Origin: Thermoplasmata archaeon
Lineage (GTDB): Archaea > Thermoplasmatota > Thermoplasmata > Thermoplasmatales > Thermoplasmataceae
Length of the DNA: 9,604 nt
Assembly: GCA_021827885.1 (NCBI GenBank)
Contig: JAKAUD010000047.1
Location: forward strand, 1 to 9,604
Direction of reading: 5' to 3'
Positions 1 to 6,995 of the stretch are shown piece by piece (within the stretch, counting starts at the first letter, position 1; the number at the start of each line of letters is the position of its first letter). The position numbers were made by a program, and so were the translations under genes. The notes under the pieces were generated by a model, which saw nothing but the letters and a program-made list of their open reading frames with translations, ran no database searches and had not been told where the DNA came from.

Positions 1-232
1 AGATGAGTATTTCAATGAATATGGACTGGTTAATTATAACAATACGACTACATATGGAGAATTTTATGTTGAACACCTTATTGGGGCCGATATCTTAATT
101 CCAAGTACGCTAAGTCCAAATAGTTTTTTTGTTAAAAAAATCAGTGGACCTCCTGAGAAAATTCTTCAAAATATTATAAATAAGGTAGTTAAATACGAAA
201 GACAAAATAGGACTAAAACCCTGCAAGACTGA
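1..232 (+). CDS. C-terminal end of an unrecognised protein (left-edge partial)
   Basis: An open frame enters from the left edge. The first complete codon is at base 2 and the frame ends at TGA 230-232, giving 76 visible residues. The start lies outside the window. The visible part begins DEYFNEYGLVNYNN, has a glycine-proline turn (KKISGPPEKIL) near its middle, and ends in a charged, helix-like tail rich in Lys, Arg, Asn and Gln. No membrane segment or catalytic motif is visible and I do not recognise the family. The DNA is clearly AT-rich compared with the cas genes. The mixed composition and absence of stops over 76 codons in AT-rich DNA make a real gene end likely. It runs towards the array and shows no link to the CRISPR system. 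Confidence 0.55.
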   Translation, partial: DEYFNEYGLVNYNNTTTYGEFYVEHLIGADILIPSTLSPNSFFVKKISGPPEKILQNIINKVVKYERQNRTKTLQD

Positions 233-353
233 TATGTTCTTTTTATTACTTGGACATTTAAAAGAGACAATATAGAACTAAACAGACATAAGATGGAATC
301 CGGAGTGGGTTTTTCGAAACTTTTGTGCACTTCGGGAGACATGGTGCTTTAGG

Positions 354-546
354 ATGACACAATAATTTATTGCTGAGGAAAAGGAACAGATTATCATTCA
401 ATCATTCGTGGCAACCACATTGCTGAACTGTGTAGAAGACATGGCATTTCTGTTAAACAGTTTTACAGATGGAAAGAGAGGTTTCTCGCAGGTGGAAGAA
501 AAGGTTTATGTGAATCGTCAAGGGGAAACGAATACAAGAATAATAA
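354..546 (+). pseudogene. Decayed IS3-type OrfA transposase fragment
   Basis: From ATG 354 the frame reads MTQ, stop (TAA 363-365), then FIAEEKEQIIIQSF. After about position 404 the protein-like frame shifts and continues NHIAELCRRHGIS, VKQFYRWKERFL, AGGRKGL. This is the N-terminal helix-turn-helix of OrfA-type transposases of the IS3 group, with the typical recognition helix ending FYRWK and the following GG.KGL turn. OrfA helps bind the element's ends. One nonsense codon and one frame change make the copy inactive. The rest of OrfA and all of OrfB are missing: the similarity fades near 500-530 and the first CRISPR repeat begins at 547. No terminal inverted repeat or target duplication is evident, and the 121 bases before it (233-353) hold nothing I recognise. 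The family call is by motif only; another HTH transposase of the same fold is possible. Confidence 0.68.
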
Positions 547-582
547 TCTACAATGTTGCCATGGATTTTCATCCATGGATAC
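547..582 (-). repeat. Degenerate terminal CRISPR repeat (leader-distal)
   Basis: This repeat matches the consensus over its right 32 bases, but its first four plus-strand bases are TCTA instead of GCTT (mismatches at 547 and 550). On the transcribed strand this is the 3' end of the last repeat, the usual place for decay in an array's oldest unit. The neighbouring repeat 621-656 also carries one change, so decay increases away from the leader. Confidence 0.9.
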
Positions 583-1527
583 GTAATAACTGATTTCTTT
601 AACTGGATTGGGAAATTCTTGCTTCAATGTTGCCATAGATTTTCATCCATGGATACGGGAATGCGTTGATACATATAGGATGTCCACTGATCAGCTTCAA
701 TGTTGCCATGGATTTTCATCCATGGATACGATTGTCTGCAACCGTCTTCGCACAGGCAGGTATGGGGCTTCAATGTTGCCATGGATTTTCATCCATGGAT
801 ACGATAAGAGAATCGAAGGCTACAGAATAGAAGATTACGCTTCAATGTTGCCATGGATTTTCATCCATGGATACAACACCACGAGGTCAAAAGATATTCA
901 TTTTTACCTAAGCTTCAATGTTGCCATGGATTTTCATCCATGGATACATTCTCCTAAGTGTCCTGAATCGGAAAACAAATTCTCGCTTCAATGTTGCCAT
1001 GGATTTTCATCCATGGATACAGGGATATACTCTCCAAGGTACTGGACATCATTGGGGCTTCAATGTTGCCATGGATTTTCATCCATGGATACTTGGAATA
1101 GGCAGCCTAGCTATGTCTCATTGGGGCGGCTTCAATGTTGCCATGGATTTTCATCCATGGATACAGCTGAAGGGCTGGCTGACATATGTTCAGGATCCTC
1201 CGCTTCAATGTTGCCATGGATTTTCATCCATGGATACAGAGAGTGATCCCCACTCTTATTTTTTTATTCATTTGCTTCAATGTTGCCATGGATTTTCATC
1301 CATGGATACGGCCGCGGGTTCAGAGGACATGGAGAGAGGAGGTTTGAGCTTCAATGTTGCCATGGATTTTCATCCATGGATACGGCATAATCCACAGCGA
1401 TTGTATAATTCCATGTTAAGCTTCAATGTTGCCATGGATTTTCATCCATGGATACTGAAGAATTCAAAACAACAGACTACTACAAACTTTTGCTTCAATG
1501 TTGCCATGGATTTTCATCCATGGATAC
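547..1527 (-). CRISPR. CRISPR array, 14 repeats of 36 bp and 13 spacers
   Basis: Repeats start at 547, 621, 694, 767, 839, 912, 985, 1057, 1129, 1202, 1274, 1348, 1420 and 1492. Spacers in that order are 38, 37, 37, 36, 37, 37, 36, 36, 37, 36, 38, 36 and 36 bp, all different. Twelve repeats are identical on the plus strand (GCTTCAATG at the left, ATCCATGGATAC at the right). The repeat at 621 has one change (G to A at 637) and the repeat at 547 has a degenerate left end. Transcription is assigned to the minus strand for four reasons: decay is at the left, the cas operon and AT-rich leader are at the right, the minus-strand repeat ends in ATTGAAGC like classical type I 5' handles, and the repeat hairpin (8-bp stem, CCATGGAT with ATCCATGG) gets a GAAA loop on that strand. 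The newest spacer would be 1456-1491. Confidence 0.99.
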
Positions 1528-1743
1528 TAAATATAAGGAGTTAATATATTCATCAGTTTAAATTTATACTGTGCTATATTCCTTTATTGGAGCCTTTTTC
1601 CGTGATTCAATTTTTTTGATTCCAGTCCGGCACATAACCTCTCGATTTGATGGACTTTATATTATCGATACATGTGAGTTCATGCCCTCCTGCCATCACA
1701 GAGGTGTTTTCACATGCACCGCCCCTTCCGATTCCGCATCAGT
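1528..1743 (-). promoter_or_regulatory. CRISPR leader between csb3-like gene and array
   Basis: This 216-bp stretch separates the last codon of the csb3-like gene from the first repeat at the leader end. The 50-odd bases next to the array are strongly AT-rich and carry a TATA-like box on the minus strand. Its position beside the perfect repeats, opposite the degenerate end, marks it as the leader. On the minus strand there is no hairpin with a T-run after the csb3-like stop, so the operon transcript could also run into the array. A short protein-like open frame on the minus strand (1607-1738) overlaps it and is described under findings. Confidence 0.8.
1559..1568 (-). promoter_or_regulatory. 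Candidate TATA box of the array promoter
   Basis: The minus strand reads TATAAATTTA here. In an archaeal promoter, where the TATA box is centred about 26-27 nt before the start site, transcription would begin near 1536, about 9 nt before the first repeat. This fits a pre-crRNA with a very short 5' leader. The upstream BRE is not convincing. The call assumes an archaeal host. Confidence 0.5.
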
Positions 1744-2652
1744 TCATCTTATTTCGACGAGCTCGGCAGGAGTGAATGCCCCGTATCCTTTTGCCATACT
1801 TATTCTGTAGGAGTGATATAATGCCGAGATACCGTTTCCAAGGCCCATATCAGTGATGCCTGATGACTGGATTAATGTTCTCAAAGTATCATATGAAATA
1901 GGCGATTCCCATATGGGCCATATGAATCTGTCTCCTTCGAACCCTGTTGTCATGGTCCTGCCCTGGGACGAGAAAACCGGGAACAATGGAAGGGAATGAA
2001 ATGCAAGCCATTCTGCCCCTATCTCACACAGGGGTGAGGTATCATCTGTCGGTGCCTTTTTTCTGACACTATGCATTCTTAAGGTTGCAGGATCCCATCC
2101 CATGGAGTACTCATGGCTGCCGGCATATTTCCACGGTCCGTATAGTGCATCTTTTATTAGCTCTTCATTCGTATTGTTGTACAGGTCCATAACCTTTTTT
2201 GCGAACGACTGGTTGCCTGATATCATGTACAGGTCACTTGGCTTGTTCAGTCCCTTTGACCGGTCAACCGCATTCTCTGTGGTAAAAGCAGCCCAGTAAT
2301 CTAATTCCTCCCTTCCCGAATATGATGATTTTTCCAGTATCCTTTGAAGAGCATCATGCAGCTTGTCGGGAGATGTCCTGATGTCAGCACTGCCCCCCAT
2401 TTTCAGTATGGAAGTTGTGATTTTCTTGTTTTCTTCTAGATACTTGTGTAAAATAGCTGGCACTTCCTTTTCATCTACCACGTTATCGGTCTGCAGTACT
2501 GCTATCCAGTCATCATCCATTGCCCACATGAGCTTTGGTGACTCAATTTCAGGAATTCTGCTGCATATCTTCAATGTTCCGAAGGCAGCCATGGCACCAA
2601 TGGGGCTGCTTCCTGTCAGTCCCTTGAAGTATATTTTATTTTTTTCTTCCAT
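1744..2652 (-). CDS. csb3: Csb3/GSU0052-like Cas8 candidate of type I-G
   Basis: This is probably the large (Cas8-like) subunit of the type I-G interference complex, expected to help recognise the PAM and recruit Cas3. The 302-residue protein opens with a segment typical of Cas8-type subunits of this subtype: FKGLTGSSPIGAMAAFGTLK at residues 9-28, then LMWAMDDDW at 41-49. The C-terminal half carries GWDPATLRMHSV (185-196), GAEWLAFHSLPLFPVF (212-227), a TTGF turn and WPIWESPIS (245-253), all fitting the csb3/GSU0052 pattern as I remember it. No membrane segment or nuclease motif is seen. ATG 2652 is chosen because a strong Shine-Dalgarno precedes it; an open frame extends to a TTG at 2676, but that start would place the ribosome-binding site inside the gene. 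It overlaps the cas3 end by 17 bp and ends the operon. At 302 residues it is much shorter than Csx17 (Cas8u2). It could instead be a Cas3-associated extension protein; the exact family is moderately certain, its place in I-G is firm from context. Confidence 0.75.
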   Translation of the reverse strand: MEEKNKIYFKGLTGSSPIGAMAAFGTLKICSRIPEIESPKLMWAMDDDWIAVLQTDNVVDEKEVPAILHKYLEENKKITTSILKMGGSADIRTSPDKLHDALQRILEKSSYSGREELDYWAAFTTENAVDRSKGLNKPSDLYMISGNQSFAKKVMDLYNNTNEELIKDALYGPWKYAGSHEYSMGWDPATLRMHSVRKKAPTDDTSPLCEIGAEWLAFHSLPLFPVFSSQGRTMTTGFEGDRFIWPIWESPISYDTLRTLIQSSGITDMGLGNGISALYHSYRISMAKGYGAFTPAELVEIR

Positions 2653-5515
2653 TTGTTGCCTCCCTCCCGGATTCAATGTGATCGCCCAGTCTCACGATCA
2701 TCTCAAGAAACGCCGACCCCCAGTATCCGTATCTCCTTTGAATCATCCAGAAAAGATCGGTCCATCCCGAATCAATTGAATCCAAAGCATGAATGCCACT
2801 GTATTCTACCCTATACCCACAGAAAGTGAAACCTATGTCAGTTCCGGTGTCATCTGTCGCGGGCATCATTGCCCTTCCACGACCGTGATGCGTCCCAACG
2901 AGGTACAGTATGAGGTCTCTGTATTTGTTACCATTCAGCAAACCGGCATTCCTTTTTAGTATGGCTACGGAATAGCATTCATGCCTTCCCCCTTTAGGAT
3001 ATCCGGACAGCATTCTGGCTTTCCCGATCAGATAGATATCGCGTTTTCCAGCGGACTTTGCAATCAATTCACCACCATCATAGGGGATTCCGCCTCTGAG
3101 CCATGACTGGAATCTTGGGTCAGCCTTCCCCAGATCGTGGAGCAATCCGGCCATTTCCAGTGCATCCTGCACCTTTTCGTCTCGTATAAGCTTACTTGAT
3201 TGTCTTCTGACCTGCTCTTTTACGCCATTGCTGTGGTATTCGAGAGATATTTCACCAATGTAGGAGGAGGCATCATCGTCTGCAAGATCACCCATCTGTT
3301 TTCCAAATGTTCGCATCACAAGACCATGTTTATCGGGATATGTAGATATCCAACGTTTTCCAGCTTTTAACAATGTCTGTATTCTGTTAAACAGCTCTTT
3401 GTCCTTTACGACCCCCGCAAGACCCTTCAGAAGATTCAAAACTGTTTCATCTGTATTCTCGCCAATATTAATTGATTTCATGCACTCTGACAATAAAATT
3501 CTGGCAAATTTGAGAGATTCGCGGTCCGCTCCGAATTGGATATCCATGATTGCAGGATGAAGCCTCAACACAGTATCCCCCGTGTCATGAGACAGCGCAA
3601 TTTCTGCTATATCTTTTACCGGGGAGGTTGACCAGTAATTCCAACCGTACTTATCGTATCCGCCATAATTAGAAGGCAGTATCAAGGTCTGTCCTGGTTT
3701 AATTTCATTCGGTTTAATAAAACGGCTGTCCTCATCCCCTGTCCACAGATATGCGGGTCTCCCATCCTGACCATAGTCAGGTTCTGTAATTGATGCCCCC
3801 TCAATATCCGGTTCTGGAAGAACCAGGCCTTTCCCGATTAGAAGGCTCCTTACGTTCCACACCGGAATTGATACTGATTCATATGATCTCGGCGGAATCA
3901 TGGAAACTGTCTCAAATACCATGCTGTTATTCTGCTGGTTCGGTTCGGGGATGTCGTTCCTCCAGATCACCTGCACATCAGCTGGTGATTCAGATGTCCC
4001 ATGAAGCATCTCCGAAATGTTCGGGCTTACTCGCGGAGATGGCGATGTCTGCACAAGTGTGTCTATGTGGGCAGGAAGCATCACAGGGGCACGTTTTCTT
4101 TCCGCCATGAGAATTTCCTGATCCACTCCTGCCAATAAATTCGACATGGCATTTATTCCAAAATCCACTGAATGTCTGGTTGCTATCTTGTTCAACCAGT
4201 TCCATGTCTCTGATGGTGCTTTTCCGTATATGACTTCGTTTAATTTATCCCTGCAATTGCACCTTATTATTGCTCCCAATGCTTTATTGCGTTTTCCGAT
4301 CCTATTAAGCCTTCCAAAACGTTGCCTCAGTGAATCTAGTGGAGCAATCTCTGTTACAAGTGTATCTAAGTCAATGTTTGCCCCCACTTCAATTGTCTGC
4401 GTGGCGATGACGTATAGAGGCACCTGATTCTTTGTCTGATCCATGGATGCAATTATTCTTGGCAGATACTCGTCTATTATCTGATCCCTTTCATACGGCC
4501 TTGTCCTGCCAACTATTTTAACAGCGTCTGAACCGGTTTGCTTTGACAGTATTTCGTGGATCGATCCTGCAAGTGATACACTGTTAACCACAACACCAAC
4601 CACAGGTGCATTTTCTCCCTGCGCCTTAAGTTCTTCCATCTGCTTTATGGCAGTATCAGCAAAAATACCGGCAACCTTTTTTTCAATTGAATGGGAATTA
4701 CATTTTTTGAGGTCATCCTTGGGTAAATTATGGGTTATCAATACAGCTTCCTTTGATGATTTGAACCTTCTTGCAAGGATCTTGTTAGAATAATCATCTT
4801 CGTTCAGGGAAAACGAGATGCTATCGGTACTACCTGGAGTTGCAGACATGCTTACGATTTTCAGAGGATTTCCAACCATTTCCATAGCCCAGTTATTGCC
4901 CTGATATCTCCTTACATATTCTGCCGTCTCATAGAATGGTCTCGATAGATGGGCTTCATCCAGTATTATTAGAGAATCCTTGCCTGCAAGCGCAGCATGA
5001 ACTGGCCTCATATATTCGCTGACACCATACCCCCTGAACAGCAACCTTGAACCAACCTGATCTACGGTGGATACTACAACTGTCGGCTGAAGTGGATTGC
5101 TAATAAATACCGGTTCATGATATATTCCACCCCTTAGCCTTAGTACATCCAGTGGTAAGTTGTCTCCTCCAATGGATGTAAGGATGGTTGCCACTTTCCC
5201 GACAATATTCAAACTATTAGCCGGGTCCATTAGCTTCTCTTTCAACGCTTTTGCTTCTTCATGCGCCTCGTCCACGACAAATCTCCGGTCAACGGTATAG
5301 AAAATGCGGCGGTATGGGGCATTGTCCCCTTCAGCTTTCAGGGCCATATAAAACACTGCTATATCTATAACTGAAGTCTTTCCTGACGATGTTGGAAGGT
5401 TAATGTTATCCATCCAGCCCGATTCCGCGATCTGTTCCATCATCCTTTTCTGCCATGGGAAAGGTTGATATCCATGTATTATTTTGAAAAATTCATCAAA
5501 ATCCGATATTTTCAT
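2636..5515 (-). CDS. cas3: Cas3 helicase-nuclease, type I-G, HD domain at C-terminus
   Basis: Cas3 is recruited to DNA bound by the crRNA complex, unwinds it with ATP and degrades it with its HD nuclease. The protein has 959 residues. The superfamily 2 helicase is first: Walker A PTSSGKTS (about 41-48), LIILDEAH (182-189), SMSATPGS (222-229), ATQTIEVGANID (371-382) and QRFGRLNRIGKR (398-409). The HD nuclease is last: YHSNGVKEQV (about 760), LLHDLGK (791-797), GGRHE (H near 845), GTHHGRGR (HH 876-877) and RLGDHIES (D near 945). All metal-binding positions expected in a Cas3 HD domain appear present, so the enzyme looks intact. Helicase-then-HD order is characteristic of I-G (I-U) and differs from the common HD-first Cas3. 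ATG 5515 follows the csb2 stop with no gap (TAAATG), and a GGAAGG-type ribosome-binding site lies at 5521-5530. The end overlaps the next gene by 17 bp. Confidence 0.97.
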   Translation of the reverse strand: MKISDFDEFFKIIHGYQPFPWQKRMMEQIAESGWMDNINLPTSSGKTSVIDIAVFYMALKAEGDNAPYRRIFYTVDRRFVVDEAHEEAKALKEKLMDPANSLNIVGKVATILTSIGGDNLPLDVLRLRGGIYHEPVFISNPLQPTVVVSTVDQVGSRLLFRGYGVSEYMRPVHAALAGKDSLIILDEAHLSRPFYETAEYVRRYQGNNWAMEMVGNPLKIVSMSATPGSTDSISFSLNEDDYSNKILARRFKSSKEAVLITHNLPKDDLKKCNSHSIEKKVAGIFADTAIKQMEELKAQGENAPVVGVVVNSVSLAGSIHEILSKQTGSDAVKIVGRTRPYERDQIIDEYLPRIIASMDQTKNQVPLYVIATQTIEVGANIDLDTLVTEIAPLDSLRQRFGRLNRIGKRNKALGAIIRCNCRDKLNEVIYGKAPSETWNWLNKIATRHSVDFGINAMSNLLAGVDQEILMAERKRAPVMLPAHIDTLVQTSPSPRVSPNISEMLHGTSESPADVQVIWRNDIPEPNQQNNSMVFETVSMIPPRSYESVSIPVWNVRSLLIGKGLVLPEPDIEGASITEPDYGQDGRPAYLWTGDEDSRFIKPNEIKPGQTLILPSNYGGYDKYGWNYWSTSPVKDIAEIALSHDTGDTVLRLHPAIMDIQFGADRESLKFARILLSECMKSINIGENTDETVLNLLKGLAGVVKDKELFNRIQTLLKAGKRWISTYPDKHGLVMRTFGKQMGDLADDDASSYIGEISLEYHSNGVKEQVRRQSSKLIRDEKVQDALEMAGLLHDLGKADPRFQSWLRGGIPYDGGELIAKSAGKRDIYLIGKARMLSGYPKGGRHECYSVAILKRNAGLLNGNKYRDLILYLVGTHHGRGRAMMPATDDTGTDIGFTFCGYRVEYSGIHALDSIDSGWTDLFWMIQRRYGYWGSAFLEMIVRLGDHIESGREATNGRKK
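2659..2668 (-). promoter_or_regulatory. Strong ribosome-binding site that sets the csb3-like start
   Basis: The minus strand reads GGGAGGGAGG, six bases before ATG 2652 and inside the last codons of cas3. It fixes the start at 2652 and argues against the upstream TTG at 2676. It allows independent or coupled initiation at the cas3/csb3 overlap. Confidence 0.75.
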
Positions 5516-6991
5516 TTATTTTCCTTCCCTGAAAGGCACACACAGCCCAAATCCTGTAAATCTGCCTGATCCTAATATGACTGGGCCAGTAACTTTCCTG
5601 CCAAATCTGATTATCATATGAGATGTGTAGTATTTTCTGAATTTATCAGGTATGTAAAAATCTCTTGCCATTGGAACACCACGGACTGCACTCGCTGGTC
5701 CTGTTCTAACCTCAATCGGTTTTGGAAGCCCGATCATCTGACATGCTTCTTCCATGACCTTTCCTCCATCCTTTCCTACCCCCATTTGATTGCGCTTCGG
5801 GTGCTTGCCTAAAATCACAGGTGTAACCGTTGCCCATATGTCTGAACTTTGCTCATAAGTCCTGGCTTCAAGGGCTACGGGGGTTGGATTCCAATCCAGC
5901 ATGGAAATCTGTTCAACCCTCGCAACACCGTATCTTCCCATAGTAATATTCTGCAGATGGTTCATTGTATAGCTCATTGATTCCCGGGTCTCTCCTGGCA
6001 TGCGCTTCTCGAAAACAAGGGCAAATCCCATTATATGGCCGTCAGAGTACCTATAACCTGCACTTGGGAGGGGGATAACCGCCAAATGATCTTTAGCCGA
6101 TGGTTTTCCACTGAGAGTATGCCCAGACACTGCTTCGGGAATATTTCCCGGATACAGTGACATGAATGCATTCCGGACGTACATCATAGCGTGATATGTG
6201 TCTGAAAGATGGATCGCGTGGTCGCAGGACAGTTTGAAAATTCTCATATCCATATCTGATTCTGGATCGGTTTCGTCTGATTTCTGTTTGTCCAGAATGG
6301 TGTATGTAACTATTTGGCCAACCTTAGGTTGAATTGCCATATTTTCGTGCATTCTCATATTGTATACCTGTTCGAGGTGTGAAAGTCTTCCTTTTCCTGG
6401 GACCCTCAGCATAATATTCCCGTTTTTTGAGGGGGAAAGGTTTGGTTTTCCTTCCGATTCGTAAACCCTTACGAGTACTGGTGTTGTGGATCTTCCGTAA
6501 TATGTGATCTGTTCTGCAATTTTACCAAGAACCCCGATGAAATGAGATGAATCCGGAACATCGTAGAAAAACCTTACATGGGGATCTACGGGAGTGAATG
6601 CCGGATAACTTCTCTCTGCACGCAACCTGTTAAGGTAAGTACCTTCAAAAATAGGAGGTTGAAATTTTATTTTTTTACTCTTTTTATTTATTTGAGGTTT
6701 ATACTGTGCTTTATCATTCACCGGAACATAATTAGTGAGTGCCTTAGTGAGTGCCGTCCTTCCAGATACCTTGTATAGTGGCGGGTTCGCATAAATGTGC
6801 GGTGGCTGAAGGGTTTCAAGCCATACCAAAGCCTTACGTGCTTCAATGTCGCCTTGAAAGTTTTCCTCATATGCCGCAACAAAGGCTGAATACAGGCGAG
6901 TGGGGTGCGGAGGCCATTCAACTGAATTCCTGTCGTGGTATGAAGCCGCCATGATGCGTCCGGCAAGAATTTCCATATCTATGGTAAGCAT
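5516..6991 (-). CDS. csb2: Csb2, Cas5-Cas6-like RAMP protein of type I-G
   Basis: Csb2 (GSU0054 family) is a fused Cas5-Cas6-like protein. The Cas6-like part is expected to cut the repeat RNA and the Cas5-like part to hold the crRNA 5' end. With ATG 6991 the protein has 491 residues. It starts MLTIDMEILAGR, the usual first RAMP strand, then VEWPPHP (24-30), a YVPVN motif (88-92), the family signature HLAVIPLPSAG and YSDGHIMGFALVF (about 302-327), TVTPVILGKHPKR (388-400), and a C-terminal glycine-rich loop GPVILGSGRFTGFGLCVP (469-486). The His in DGHIMG or in DHLAV is a candidate catalytic residue. A longer frame opens at GTG 7033, overlapping csb1 by 38 bp; the shorter start is preferred because the family motif begins there and it leaves a 4-bp gap after csb1. 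The gene abuts cas3. A 12-bp tandem duplication near residues 79-86 adds ALTK/ALTN. Confidence 0.93.
   Translation of the reverse strand: MLTIDMEILAGRIMAASYHDRNSVEWPPHPTRLYSAFVAAYEENFQGDIEARKALVWLETLQPPHIYANPPLYKVSGRTALTKALTNYVPVNDKAQYKPQINKKSKKIKFQPPIFEGTYLNRLRAERSYPAFTPVDPHVRFFYDVPDSSHFIGVLGKIAEQITYYGRSTTPVLVRVYESEGKPNLSPSKNGNIMLRVPGKGRLSHLEQVYNMRMHENMAIQPKVGQIVTYTILDKQKSDETDPESDMDMRIFKLSCDHAIHLSDTYHAMMYVRNAFMSLYPGNIPEAVSGHTLSGKPSAKDHLAVIPLPSAGYRYSDGHIMGFALVFEKRMPGETRESMSYTMNHLQNITMGRYGVARVEQISMLDWNPTPVALEARTYEQSSDIWATVTPVILGKHPKRNQMGVGKDGGKVMEEACQMIGLPKPIEVRTGPASAVRGVPMARDFYIPDKFRKYYTSHMIIRFGRKVTGPVILGSGRFTGFGLCVPFREGK
6732..6755. repeat. Perfect 12-bp tandem duplication inside csb2
   Basis: The 12-mer TTAGTGAGTGCC occurs twice back to back. 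On the coding strand it gives ALTK followed by ALTN, an in-frame insertion of four residues just before the YVPVN motif. It looks like a replication-slippage event that keeps the frame. Confidence 0.9.
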
Positions 6992-6995
6992 AGGA

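Noticed and set aside
608..1246. Long plus-strand open frame of 212 codons
   Set aside because: It is made of translated CRISPR repeats and spacers, giving the same peptide patterns in rotating frames. There is no gene here.
918..1544. Second long plus-strand open frame of 208 codons
   Set aside because: Same cause: the repeats lack stops in this frame, so the array reads open by chance.
1571..1810. Plus-strand frame of 79 codons over the leader and csb3-like end
   Set aside because: It is antisense to the supported gene, lacks a ribosome-binding site and has no recognisable content.
3990..4205. Short minus- and plus-strand frames inside cas3
   Set aside because: They overlap the intact helicase-nuclease gene in other frames and show low-complexity, non-family sequence.
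4438..4452. Possible stray CRISPR repeat in cas3 (GATCCATGGATG)
   Set aside because: Only a short palindromic core matches; it is explained by coding sequence and has no partner repeats.
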